Assembly: GCA_033398695.1 (NCBI GenBank)
Contig: CM065802.1
Coordinates: forward strand, 206,045,096-206,109,095
DNA from: Orobanche coerulescens
Taxonomy: Eukaryota > Streptophyta > Magnoliopsida > Lamiales > Orobanchaceae
Length of the DNA stretch: 64,000 bases
Reading direction: 5' to 3'
Positions 12,554 through 23,433 of this stretch are shown here, one piece after another. The position numbers were made by a program, and so were the translations under genes. Numbering within the stretch: position 1 is the stretch's first letter; every line of letters begins with the position of its first letter. The notes beneath the pieces are model-generated. The model did not search any database. It saw nothing but the letters and a program-made list of their open reading frames with translations, and was not told where the DNA came from.

Positions 12554-12802
12554 GTTACGGTCGTAACCGGCAGTGCCTTACGGCCGTAACTCGGACCTTA
12601 CGGCCGTACTCGGCAGGACTTACGGCCGTAACCGGCATTCGTCAAAAGCTCGCCAGACTGCCAGGACACTTACGGCCGTCGGCACACATTACGGCCAGAA
12701 TCGCCTTCGTCAGAAGCCGCCAGCGCCATACGGCCGTACCGATCACGCCTTACGGCCGTAATCGCTGCGTTACGGCCGTATCGCACCTTACGGCCGTAAC
12801 TC
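12554..12802. promoter_or_regulatory. TTACGGCCGTAA palindrome array, A2 5' LTR
   Basis: About ten copies of TTACGGCCGTAA or close variants lie within 250 bp, the nearest about 10 bp from the TATA box. The symmetric core suggests a dimeric binding site. The CpG content also makes it a methylation target. Confidence 0.65.
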
Positions 12803-13331
12803 GGCCAGAAGCCTGCTCCGGCCGTGACTCGGCCGTGGCCACTCCGACGGTCCGGACGACCCCGAAACCCGAACCTGAGTAAAAATCGAAGATATAGTTA
12901 CGAAGTACTCGTAAAGACGAATCCAAGCGCTAAGAGAAAACACGATTCCGACCACCCGAAGTGTCGGAATTCGACAACGGAAGTAATTACCCCAAACTTT
13001 GGGAAATTACAAAAATGGCCCAAAATGTCCGAAATACACGATACATGATCGAAACACCGAACCAAAGCTCGCAACACGTATAATAACATTAAATGAACTT
13101 GCGAGAAACTCGAAACAACAGTTTCGGACGAGATTCGCAAGAATCGAGCTCAAGTGCGGAAAAGTCGCTAAAAAGCACGGAACTCAACAAAACGACATCG
13201 AAACGAACTCGGATGACAAAAAGTGCAGAATTAATCATTCTCGAAATGACGAAACGGTCATGAGAGAGTCGTCAAAACGGACTTCCGCCGAAAAAAGAAA
13301 ATTACCGAAATTCAAAATTGCGGATATTACA

Positions 13332-13677
13332 GCTCCAGGGCATGCAACAGGCGATGGCGGAGCTGAAGGGAGAGCAAGAGGCCACCAAGGCCAATCCGTT
13401 CCTTAATGTGGAGTTTGTCAGTGAGTTCGCCTATTATATGGCGTTCGCTGACTCGCTCCGAGTCGCTAAGAAAGGAGGACTGGAGGTCGGCCCTCTAGAC
13501 GAAAATTTCAAGGCGTACGCATTGGAGCACCCTCTTCACCCTGACTTCTCCGTGGCTATCTTGGATCTTGCGGATATCGGTGTGGACTTGAGCTGTATCC
13601 GACTCCGGCGAACCTTGTTCATCCCGACGCTCCAGAAGATGGGGAGGCTGTTCCGGGAGCTGGTGCCGATCCAGTAG
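13332..13677 (+). pseudogene. 3' part of the same coiled-coil ORF, after the A2 insertion
   Basis: After the second copy of the 5-bp duplication GCTCC the reading frame from 4699 resumes exactly (c4699 plus ag at 13337-13338 gives CAG) and runs to a stop at 13675-13677. The segment continues the coiled coil and ends in a globular, hydrophobic stretch (motif HPDFSVAILDLADIG). The exact closure shows that A2 split one older ORF. The tail lies convergent to gag, whose stop is at 15214. Confidence 0.7.
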
Positions 13678-15213
13678 TTGAAGGCGATGGCCAGGCGGGG
13701 GCCTGAGGCTCTTCGTTCTTATTACTTTAGCTCTTTTTGCCTTTGTAATTATGGTAGCTTTATCTTTGTAGCTTTTAGGCCTTCGGGCGACCGTGTATTC
13801 TGAAACTTCAAGTAATGAAATGAATGTTTGATTCTCCGATTTTTTACTTGAATGATTGCTTTTCTGTGTCTTTTGCTTGACTTCGTACAAATGTGTGAGG
13901 AGAGATTGTTGCGAGTGTAGGTCCAAGTGAATTGGTAAACTCATATAGATAACTTTTACAAAAAATTCGATCGCTGCACAAACATCTAAATAATGCCGAT
14001 CTCCGTATATAATTGAATAGGGACGATCGTCGTGTAAATAGCTCCACACTCTTCCCCCTTGTTTTTGTTCACTTAGTGAAAGTAAGGGGACGAAAATAAA
14101 TCGTTGAGTGAGCAGTCTTCAAATTTGTCGAATCCTCGAAAGAAGCCGTCCGTCTCGGTCTTGAGGAGCTGTGCACGATCGCGGAGTTCGATGGACCGAC
14201 CTCCATGATCGTGTCTTATGCACGAGCGACATTCCGTCTGATGGCTAAGTTCTCGTGACTCACTTAATTGGTAGGGTCCTCCTAAGGCTGCGCCTCGCCT
14301 CGTATTTAAACGAAGGGCGTGCGGTCTTGGTCTGGAAGATTCCTTGCGCGGGGCGTCGTCGGATTAATCAACTCCACTTCCGCGGCTTGTTAGCTCTGCT
14401 TCCACCTCAGACCGCCATGAAGATGGCGACCCTCGACGGTGTACGTTGAGACGGGGGAGGGTCGTGTCACATTGCCCAGAAAGGTCCCACCACGTTAAGC
14501 GATGGGCCTTCGAAGGCGGGCGAACGCGTCCACAGATTAGTTTTGGAGGGCCCTCAGACTACGCCGGCCTCGTATTTAAACGAAGGGCGGACGATCGTGG
14601 CCCAAAGGGACCTTGCATGGCGCAAAGAACGGTTCCATCGTCCTCCACGATCATGGCGACACTCTTCTACCTCGGACCATCAAGTCAGATGATGATCCTC
14701 GATGGTATACGTTGTGTAAGGGGAGGAGATCGCCTGCCTAGGTTCTTCATGTAGATGGCGAACTTTAGAGAGCGGGCGAGTAATCCTCTGATTTGATTTG
14801 GAGAGACCTTCAGCTACGCCCGCCTCGTATTTAAACGAAGGGCGAGCGATCGAAGCCCAAAGGAACCTTGCATGGAAGGATCGTCGGTTTCATCGATTTT
14901 TGCGACCATGGCGGTACTCTTCTACCTCGGACCATCATGTCAGATGACGGTCCTTGATGGTATACGTTGTGCTTGGAGAGGTGATCGCTGCCTAGGTCCA
15001 TCATGTCAGATGACAAACTTTTGGGGGCGAGCAAGTCATCATCTTTTGTTCAATGAGGTGGGAAATCGAGGATAGACGTCCGAAGTTCCCTCCTCTTGAT
15101 TGAAGCATGTAGATACGGTCGCCGAAGTTGATCGAGGGGTCGGCTCGTATGAGCTTTCCAGCCTATTCGCGTTCGACTCGGACGATCGTGTTGGGAGATT
15201 GGAGGGGCTCCGG
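13678..15213. other. non-coding part of the Tat-like element between the antisense ORF and gag
   Basis: There is no supported coding region. It contains an about 260-bp tandem repeat (14301-15060) and several CGATCG-centred palindromes, for example near 14025, 14592, 14845 and 15182. In a full-length relative this interval would hold pol; none remains. Confidence 0.6.
14301..15060. repeat. three-unit tandem repeat, about 260 bp each
   Basis: The anchor CGTATTTAAACGAAGGGCG recurs at 14301, 14571 and 14825. Units share further blocks such as CTACCTCGGACCATCA and GGTATACGTTGTG. Tandem arrays in untranslated regions are typical of Tat-lineage retrotransposons. Confidence 0.85.
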
Positions 15214-15278
15214 CTAAGTCAATAATCTGTCCAACTTGCCTTCCTCGAACAATTTCCAGAGTTGTTTGAGGAGGTCGC
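15214..15278 (-). pseudogene. C-terminal end of Tat-like gag, beyond insertion B
   Basis: When element B and one copy of the GTCGC duplication are removed, the gag frame from 26834 continues with a leucine-rich helix and ends at a stop at 15214-15216. This is the sequence expected just after the gag zinc knuckle, so the splitting of one ORF by B is well supported. Confidence 0.8.
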
Positions 15279-15767
15279 TGTAACACCCCGAGATATTCGG
15301 AATAATTACAGCGCCGTAAACCCTTTAGATAAGGATTTACAAGGCTAATTTTAAAAGACGTGTAAAAACAATACAATCGAACAACCGAAGTTCAAATACA
15401 TATTTGATTCAACCGATCAAATGAGTTAACTTATACAACCATATCGAATTGACTTTATTAAAACAGACGTACTCGAGTACTAAACGAACCAAGAAGACAA
15501 ATCACAATAACAATAACATCAATCACATCACTGAGCCATTTCATCGTCCTGTCGGTACTGTGGTTGCCTCCCTGCTCCTCGGCTACCTGAACATCAAAAC
15601 AATGTCCACCCCCGAAGGGGTTAGCAAAACAATGCTAGTACAAGTATCATCATACAATAAATCATCAATGCATCATAAAACATGCAAAACGGACTTCCGC
15701 CACCGGAATCCAACGATGCGAATCCTCACGATTCAATCAACACAATACAAGGTAATCCAGCGATCCA

Positions 15768-15930
15768 GCGCCCTCAGCATAGATCCCCATGATGATCCCT
15801 TCGGACCAACGCATGGTGGAAAACCCGTCCAACGATCCAGCGCCCTCAGCATAGATTCCCATGATGATCCCGTCGGATCAACGCATGGTGGACATTCGAT
15901 CCAGCGCCCTCAGCATAGATCCTCATGACC
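15768..15930. repeat. three-copy minisatellite in the B 3' LTR
   Basis: Units start at about 15768, 15834 and 15898 with the core GATCCAGCGCCCTCAGCAT, period about 66 bp. It is alignable with the family-A minisatellite unit (shared ATCCAG, CCCGTCG and ACCAAC blocks) and lies in the matching part of the LTR. Confidence 0.85.
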
Positions 15931-16278
15931 CCCTCGGATCATTTATACCATAATCAATCAATTATGCATACACATATGCATTTCAATGTGTTCATCAATA
16001 CGAACAAATAACAACGAATATCACGAGAATTGTCAGAAATACATCTCATATTCAACAATATGAACAAAACCACAAGCATGATAAATCGAACTCGAAATAT
16101 GATACTTGCCTCGAAAATGGTAAGGACGAAACACTTCAATGATCTCGACACACTCGAAGGCCGCCTCCTTCGATCAACGTAACAAGCTCGAACCTTAACA
16201 AAAGGAATGATATACAAATCATCTCAAGTCGAACGATGGCCTAACAATTCGGTCTACGGCCGAAAAGCTCAAAACAAA

Positions 16279-16476
16279 CAATGCTGGACTGCTTAGCGTG
16301 CGCTACGTACTCTACGTAACGTGCGCTAAGCCGACCTGTTAGCGTACGCTATCGTGTAAGACTAGCGTGCGCTAGCTACGAACTGACAGTTCGAATCGGC
16401 TGATACATAACGTACGCTACGTACGTACGTTAACTGAACCCCGATAGCGCACGTTAACATACATATGTTAGCGTGC
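16279..16476. repeat. TAGCGTGCGCTA array 1 (leader side), B 3' LTR
   Basis: About eight copies or variants of TTAGCGTGCGCTAA, including mixtures with ACGTACGT. The array lies roughly 700-850 bp downstream of the TATA box in minus-strand sense, so it would be transcribed. Confidence 0.75.
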
Positions 16477-17154
16477 GCTAACCTTGCATGGCAGAATACT
16501 GCTACCGAAAAAACTGGGTTGAAAGATGGTGAATTCACGAATTCTATGTTGATACAACATGTCATCCTCAAGCATGTCATGCTAAAAAGGTTTTGTGGAA
16601 GTTCCATGATCATGAGGTACAAAAATACGGATAATCAACTCAACATCAATCTTATCTTCGATCTTCAAGAAATATACCAAGTTCCGACTATTCCAAGTCC
16701 CAAAACATATGATTCCTTACGTAAAACATACAAACTAGGTAATCTTCATATACTGGTCGATTAGTTTGGCAGATACATAACATGCTTAGGAATCCTCATA
16801 CAAAAAGGTTCAATGGATCATACGATGAATAAGTGTCGAAACGTCGAAAATATCCTTCTAACACATGATGTACGACTAATAACGAATCTAACTAACTAGA
16901 CGAACATGATCAACATCCTTTAGAACACAACTAGTATTGGTGAAGAATCACCTACCTCAAGGTAGTGAAGAACACGGAGGAAAATGAAGCAATCCAACAC
17001 TGAAAGCTTGAACACCAATCTCCAATGATATACGATCTTCAATCACGAACCAGAATGTTGATACGAAGTGTTTAGGATGAAGGAAGTTATGTTCTAAGTG
17101 TAAGGATTCGGGTAATGGGAGAAGAGAGAATTGAAATCACGAATAGGATGCTGT

Positions 17155-17167
17155 CCTATTTATAATA
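17155..17167 (-). promoter_or_regulatory. TATA box of the B 3' LTR
   Basis: The minus strand reads TTATTATAAATAGGA. It is immediately downstream of array 2; the equivalent in the other LTR is at about 26363-26375. Confidence 0.65.
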
Positions 17168-17172
17168 AATGG

Positions 17173-17474
17173 CTATTAGCGTGCGCTAGACCCTATTCGT
17201 AGCGTGCGCTAACGGCTTGCTGACTTGACTGAATTCAGCACTTAGCCGTGCGATACGCATATACCTGTAGCGTGCGCTAAGGCGTTGACTCGGCTTTTCC
17301 CGAAAGCCGTCCAGGTACATCCCGACACTATCCGACAGGGGTCCCCCGGCCAGATCTCACCTACCGCACGTCCCAATCAAATTGACCACGCATAGCGTGC
17401 GCTAATGACCCTCAGTAGCGTGCGCTATGAATCCACGTTAGCGCACGCTAAACATAGCCGGTAGCGTGCGCTAC
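17173..17474. promoter_or_regulatory. TAGCGTGCGCTA array 2 (upstream of TATA), B 3' LTR
   Basis: About eight copies of the near-palindrome TTAGCGTGCGCTAA, in both orientations, start about 6 bp from the TATA box and extend 300 bp upstream. This is the same layout as the TTACGGCCGTAA array in family A, with an unrelated sequence. Confidence 0.7.
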
Positions 17475-17625
17475 ATGCGCATATTTACAATCTTTAAATC
17501 ACAACCACGAAATTAAACGCTCGACAACATTGGATTATGAAATACGGAGAATAGTACTCAGACAAAAATACAATCATTACAATATTACAAGTTCCAATTA
17601 CATAACAGAAATCTCGGGTATTACA

Positions 17626-17637
17626 TCCTTCCTCCCT
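17626..17637 (-). other. polypurine tract of B
   Basis: The minus strand reads AGGGAGGAAGGA directly before the LTR, the expected plus-strand priming site. It confirms the orientation. Confidence 0.9.
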
Positions 17638-17660
17638 AAAAAGAAGTTTCGTCCCGAAAC

Positions 17661-18537
17661 TTAGGATGAAAATAACTCCGGATATCTAGTCTTCATACTG
17701 TCCTCCGTTTCCCAAGTGGCCTCTGCGACTCCATGTCGTGACCATTGTACTTTAACCAAGTGTATTGGTTTATTCTTCAATTGTTTGATCCGGCTCTCAA
17801 GTATCTTGATTGGTCTCTCTTCGAAGGTGCCATCATTGGCTACTTCGATCTCGTCGAAATCAATGACATGACTGGGGTCTGGTACATACTTCCACAATTG
17901 GGATACGTGAAACACATTGTGAACGTGACTCAGCGATGGCGGTAAGGCCAACCTGTATGCTAAATCTCCAACTCTCTCGAGGATCTCGAATGGTCCGATA
18001 TATCTCGGACTAAGCTTGCCTCTCCTCCCAAAACGGAAAATCCCTCGTGTAGGAGACACCTTCAATAGTACATGGTCCCCAGCGTCGAACTCTAGAGGGC
18101 GACGACGTACATCTGCGTAAGACTTCTGTCGACTCTGGGCAGTCAACAGTCTTTCTCGAATCAAAGCTATCTTCTCTTGAGTCTGGATAATCAGTTCCGG
18201 TTCAGTCCCGATCAAATTCGAAGAAACATCCCAACATAGGGGTGATCGGCATCTTCTCCCATACAAAGCTTCAAATGGTGCCATCTTAATAGAAGCATGC
18301 CAACTGTTATTATAGGTGAACTCAATCAAGGGCAAGTGAACTTCCCAATCAGTCGACCAATCTAATGCACAAGCTCTAAGCATGTCCTCTATTGTCTGTA
18401 TAGTTCTTTCAGACTGACCATCCGTTTGGGGATGATAAGCTGTGCTAAAGTTGAGCTCAGTCCCCAAAGCCCTGTGAACTGCTTTCCAGAAGTGTGACAC
18501 GAAACGGCCATCTCGATCCGAAATAATGGTTTTTGGC
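17661..18537 (-). pseudogene. B pol: integrase C-terminal half and chromodomain
   Basis: The uninterrupted frame carries the integrase core end (SDRDGRF with the second catalytic Asp; [20 protein letters not shown] with the catalytic Glu). It then has the GPF/Y-type C-terminal domain ([20 protein letters not shown]) and a chromodomain-like end ([17 protein letters not shown]). Chromodomains of this class are known to direct integration to heterochromatin. The solo LTR at 18538-20502 separates this part from the rest of the integrase. The piece itself has no stop before the terminator at 17661-17663. Confidence 0.9.
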
Positions 18538-20502
18538 TGTTGGGATTCGGTGCCTAAAACGAAGGCCCAGCGGAAGCGGTAAAACGAAAATTAATTCGAT
18601 CCGAATCCCTACGATGATCGATCGAGCTACGTATATACGAATATATAAACGAAAAGCAAGAGTTGTAAAAACCTAACCCTCGAAGTCCGTTGATTAAATG
18701 GTAACCTTCTCTTGAGCTATTCCCCAAGCTCTTGAACGATCCAACGCCGAAAGCACCGCGTCTCTACTTGCCACGCGCCGGAGAAACGAACGGAATGACA
18801 ACACCTTGCTATCCTCCGAGGATACGGCTAGAGCTAGGTGATGAAGCTATATATGTAAAGATTACTACACTCTAAGTGTTTTAATCTTACTCTCTCTTTA
18901 TGTCTTGATATTTTTCTCTAAGAAAACAAGAACAAGGTTGAAGAAGAAGATGACTAAAGAGAAAACAATTTTCTCTCTCTCTCTCAAACTCAATGATACG
19001 TAAATGCCAAGAAGTATATTGTGAGGATGAGAGATCAAAGTCTTGTATATATTCTTATTCAACCCACATGAATACAAATACATATATCATGATTTGATTC
19101 CCCATATAATGTATATGATACTTGTCCCCTCAATCACATGAGATTCCAAAACCATGATGGGGACAAGTCAATACACACACATGGTAATAAGTGGGGGTTG
19201 GCCCATGCTAGAAAAGCGGTCGAGTTCGGTTCGTTTGACTCCGTGAGTCCAAACAGATAAACTCCTATTCCGTTAGATGTATTTATGTCGTTTAATTAAT
19301 CCAATTAATTAAACATATCAAATACCAAATAACATAATTAATTTCTCCAAGAAATAATTATATTCATGAATTAAATTAATCACCCAGTAATTTATTTAAT
19401 TCATTAGGCCGTAAATCAATTTATCCAATAAATCGATTTAAACATCCAATGTTCCAAAATTAGATATCCAATATCTAATATTCATAATGAGATAATTAGC
19501 ACGATTCATTCCGTTGTCAATCCTAATGCGCGACTCGGTAGGTCCGTCTCAGTCAGCAATGGGAGGAACCAAAGAGTAGTAGCACCACCTAGCCAGCCTG
19601 GTGGCCTACACTGTACCCCGACTGAGAACGAATGATTGGGATCATTCAAGAACCATTCTCGTGAATACCGGTATACGTATAAACCCTTCTTTCAAATGTC
19701 CCGATCAAGTTATAGGGTCACGGTCACCAAACCATATCGTACTTTGACGCTATGCATGCGTTAATGCAAATCGAGATCATCGAGTATCGTGTATCTAATA
19801 CAACTAGCTCCAATGCTTTGGCCAAAGACTTATGATCTCATTTGCCAATAACCGCATAGGACATATAACCCGCTCACTAACGGGAGAAAGAATTCTATCT
19901 TGGTATTGATAGGACTGCTACTTGCCGTCAAGATGCACGTCGAGGTTGACCCCGCCTTAGGTTTACGTGGTCGAACTACTCTAATGAAAATCTTGACGTC
20001 ACAAGCACATCCCTACTAAATCCTCAAGTCGAAGGTTCACGAATACCTATCACAACCTTTCGATTCCGTCATTGTGATCCGAGTGAAATCCATGTGACGA
20101 ATCGAGGGTGAGTCGGTTCGAGTATACTAATCCAATTAGCATACCTATAACGTGTGCTCCCACTAACCATTAGTGTTCGATGGGCACTCTCCATGTCAAA
20201 GAACACGTCATACAAGTCTTCACATAAACTTAACGCCTACCAAGTTTCATCGACTTGCGAACGATTAAGTATTTGAGCTATAACCTTTCCAGTGCCGACC
20301 CCCTTATCCAATAAGGAGTGGAACGTTTTGCTCTCAAATACATGGACTAGTTTCTATATGTTTATTTACGAGTTAGGAATGCCAGTAACTACCAGTAAAT
20401 AAAGAAACATTCATTTGCCTTATATAAATGGTTTACATAATTACAAGTACAATGCCCTCACTCAACAACCTCTGAGTGGCATTCGAGGGCATACTCCTAA
20501 CA
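18538..20502 (-). mobile_element. solo LTR, probably Ty1/copia type, nested in B integrase
   Basis: The 1965-bp insertion has the termini TGTTGGGATT and CCTAACA. It is flanked by the perfect 5-bp duplication TTGGC (18533-18537 and 20503-20507). Removing it with one duplication rejoins the integrase frame between LHGTP and the SDRDGRF block. No coding region, primer site or polypurine tract lies inside, so it is one LTR left after recombination. On the minus strand it starts TGTTAGGAGTATGCC and ends with CGCTTCCGCTGGGCC and the terminal CA, typical of plant copia LTRs. A TATATAA box lies at about 20420-20426. Confidence 0.88.
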
Positions 20503-20507
20503 TTGGC

Positions 20508-20836
20508 GTCCCATGCAATCTGACTATCTCCGCAATAAATACTCGCGCCAATCTCTCGGGTCCCCATGTATCTTTAATCCCTAGGAAATGAGCCGACTTG
20601 GTTAGTCGATCAACTACAACCCAAATCATGTTCATTCCCGTTCTAGTCCTTGGCATACTGGTGATGAAATCCATCGAGATGTCCTCCCACTTCCATTCAG
20701 GGATCGGAAGCGGCTTTAACATCCCTGGGTCGCCGATGTTCAATCTTAACTCCCGACAAGTCAAACACTTGAAACGTACTCCGCTACGTCCTTCTTCATA
20801 TTCCCCACCGAAGTTTTGCTTTAAATCCTTATACAT
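20508..20836 (-). pseudogene. B pol: integrase N-terminal half
   Basis: It carries the end of the HHCC zinc-binding region (CLTC), the typical IPEWKWEDISMDFITSMPRT block with the first catalytic Asp, and VVDRLTKSAHFL. The zinc finger is disturbed: the HPGS-like start and the tryptophan motif are scrambled by a frameshift near 20830. That break alone would inactivate the integrase. Confidence 0.88.
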
Positions 20837-21530
20837 CTTCTGCCGCTGGGTGAATAGAATAGGGCGCGCTATGAGCTTCCTTTAAAACTGTCCGTCTCAA
20901 ATCATCATCCTCGGGAACGCAAAGTCGACTCTGAAATCTCAGAACTCCATCGTCTTGTATCACGAATCCTGGGGCTTTCCCTTTCTTTACTTCGTCACAT
21001 AATCGAAGGATCAGAGAATCGTTCAATTGTTTAGACTTGATTTCCTCGACTAGTGATGAAGTCAGTTCCATCACATAAAGTTGCCCTTGGATTCCTGGTG
21101 CCCATACTTCAATCCCTTCGCGGATCAGTTCTCGTTGAATACTGGTTTGGAACGTAAGTGCTTCCAACACTCGAAGAGAAACAGGTTTACGGCTCAAAGC
21201 ATCGGCTACTACGTTTGCCTTCCCCGAATGATAGAGAATCTCCAAGTCGTAATCCTTGATCAATTCCAGCCACCTTTTCTGCCTCATGTTTAATTCTTTC
21301 TGACTGAAAATGTACTTGAGGCTCTTATGATCTGTAAAGATCTGACAATGAGTGTCGTACAAATAATGTCGCCAAATTTTCAAGGCAAAGACCACAGCTG
21401 CTAGCTCCAGATCATGAGTCGGGTAATTAATCTCGTACGGTTTCAATTGCCAAGAAGCATAAGCAATCACTTTATCCTTCTGCATCAACACACAACCCAA
21501 ACCTTGATTTGAAGCGTCGCTGTATACCAT
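20829..21530 (-). pseudogene. B pol: RNase H and connector
   Basis: RNase H is recognisable from [13 protein letters not shown], the [12 protein letters not shown] block, [10 protein letters not shown] and [10 protein letters not shown], which supply the acidic residues of the active site. A connector to integrase follows. Frameshifts at both ends (about 21534 and 20832) separate it from reverse transcriptase and integrase. Confidence 0.88.
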
Positions 21531-21537
21531 GAATCCA

Positions 21538-22550
21538 TCAGTTCCCTCTGGCGCTGTACAGTCTTGTCGTCAGTCTCCTCTTAAGTTCGTCAAAACCAGC
21601 CTGGCACTTCTCATTCCACGTGAATTTTTGAGTTTTCTGCAACAGCTGAGTGAGCGGACGAGCAATTTTGGAAAATCCCTCTACAAAGCGGCGATAATAT
21701 CCAGCAAGTCCTAAGAAGCTTCGGACTTCTTTCACGTTTTTAGGAGCTTCCCATTCCAAGATTGCTTCGACTTTCTTCGGGTCCACCTGAACTCCGTCGG
21801 CTGATATCACATGCCCAAGGAAGGTTACTTCCTTAAGCCAGAACTCGCATTTTGAAAGTTTTGCATACAGCTGTTCCTTCCTCAAGGTACTCAAAACCAC
21901 ACGCAGATGTTCGGCATGCTCCTCTGCGTCATTCGAATATATCAAGATGTCGTCAATGAAGATGACCACAAACTTATCCAAGTATTCCAAGAATACCCGA
22001 TTCATCAATTGCATGAATACCGCAGGAGCATTGGTAAGTCCAAATGGCATTACTACAAATTCATAATGCCTGCATCGATCCAAAGCGATTTCGGTATATC
22101 CGATTCCTTAATTCTCAACTGGTGGTATCCTGATCGCAAGTCAATCTTCGAGAATACCCTAGCCCCCTGCAGTTGATCAAACAAGTCGTCGATCCGAGGT
22201 ATAGGATACTTATTCTTGATTGTCATCTTGTTGAGCTCCCTGTAATCGATACACAGTCGGAGGGATCCGTCTTTCTTCCGGACAAAGAGAACGGGCGCTC
22301 CCCAAGGAGAAACACTCGGTTGGATATAGCCCTTCTGTAACAATTCCTCCAGTTGCTTCTTGAGTTCATACATCTCGGTTGGTGCCATGCGGTATGGAGC
22401 CCTGGAAATAGGAGCTGCTCCAGGCTCTAATTCGATAGTGAATTCCACTTCTCTCTGCGGAGGTAACCCAGGTAGTTCGTCAGGAAATACATCTGAGAAC
22501 TCATTCACAACTGAAATAGACGAGAGCTCTACTCCTTCCTCTTTCCTCAT
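21538..22550 (-). pseudogene. B pol: reverse transcriptase
   Basis: Two overlapping frames (22550-22053 and 22083-21538) together cover the reverse transcriptase. Visible motifs are [49 protein letters not shown], the active site [18 protein letters not shown] and [11 protein letters not shown]. The active-site Asp pair is intact. A frameshift near 22060-22080 splits the domain between the fingers and the palm. Confidence 0.92.
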
Positions 22551-23433
22551 GGCATAGCACCAAAGTCCGTGACATCCACCTTGATAATTTCACGGCTTTC
22601 ATTGCTTTGATCAATTTTCCCGAGCTTCCCGGTCTCCATCCTCGGAATAAGTGTTCAGATCCGTCATCAGCAATGATAGAAATGACTCTCTCTCGGTAAT
22701 TCAGAACAGCTCCATAACGGTTGAGCCAATCATCTCTGAGAATTAAATCGTCACCGCAAATGTCAACTACAATAAGATTCGATGGCCAATCTCTTCCTTC
22801 TATAGATACTGGGAAATCCCTAGCTTCTAGGGTTCCCACAATTTTCTCTCCGCTTGGTAATCCCACAACGTAAGGTTCACAATTATACAAGCACGAGATT
22901 TTCAAACGATTAACACAGTTCAAAGATATAAAAGAATGCGTAGCTCCCGAATCGAACAAGACACTAATTGGTTGCAAAAGGATCTGAATCGTACCTGATG
23001 CAACAGCTGTGTTCTGATCATCAGATTTTCTCATTTCGTACAGGCGCGGAGGAACGGACCCAGCACTGGATGTCTCTCTCTTCCCAACATTCTGCTGCTG
23101 AAATCCACTCTGCTGCGTCTGGTTCACACTCGTCTCCTTCGGAACTGGAGCTGGAGTGCGAGTACCAAAAGATCGGGTCGCATTCCCAAAAAATGTTGCA
23201 CGATGTCCTTCCTGTCCACATTCGAAACAGGTCACAGCAGGCGCGAAACAATCACGTCGAACATGTCTCGCTTTGCCACAGTTGTAACACTTCTTTCCTG
23301 CGTCTGAAACAGTTGGTGCTGCCCGGAACTTCTTTCCACCTCTAGAAGGATGCGGAGGTCTCCTGGATGAATGAAAAGAGGACTGACCCCTGCGAGGTCC
23401 GCTACTCTTATCCTCCGTGAAGTTGCCAGACAC
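22501..23433 (-). pseudogene. B gag-pol: CCHC zinc knuckles and aspartic protease
   Basis: Two knuckles lie near the start (KCYNCGKARHVRRDC and CFECGQEGHRATFF). The second has lost its final Cys. The retroviral-type protease follows, with the active site LFDSGATHSFIS. It is preceded in the same frame by a TAG stop (23434-23436) and followed by a frameshift at about 22560 before the reverse transcriptase. Confidence 0.9.

Larger units (their letters stand above)
4700..13331 (-). mobile_element. LTR element A2, complete but without pol (LARD-like)
   Basis: Two LTRs of about 2.8 kb (4700-7500 and 10522-13331) flank a 3.0-kb internal region. The 5-bp target duplication GCTCC is at 4695-4699 and 13332-13336. 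A perfect tRNA-iMet primer site (10505-10516) and a purine tract next to 7500 both put the element on the minus strand. There is no reverse transcriptase, integrase or protease. Only a decayed gag zinc-knuckle segment (about 8600-8823) is recognisable, and it resembles gag of element B. By eye the two LTRs differ more than the LTRs of B, which suggests A2 is the older insertion. Confidence 0.92.
10522..13331 (-). repeat. 5' LTR of A2
   Basis: It starts TGTAACACCCCC and ends GATATTACA on the plus strand. It is collinear with 4700-7500, with scattered substitutions and some indels in the palindrome region. It carries the promoter for the minus-strand transcript. Confidence 0.93.
15279..17625 (-). 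repeat. 3' LTR of B
   Basis: Plus strand TGTAACACCCCGAG to GGGTATTACA. It contains a three-copy minisatellite (15768-15930), two arrays of TAGCGTGCGCTA motifs and a TATA box. Confidence 0.95.

Noticed and set aside
2420..12802. CRISPR-like appearance of the short palindromic repeats
   Set aside because: Spacing is irregular, repeats are only 12 bp and variable, and they sit inside eukaryotic LTRs next to TATA boxes.
15449..15928. 159-codon frame repeated in both B LTRs (also 24655-25134)
   Set aside because: It consists largely of minisatellite and leader sequence and is antisense to the element transcript.
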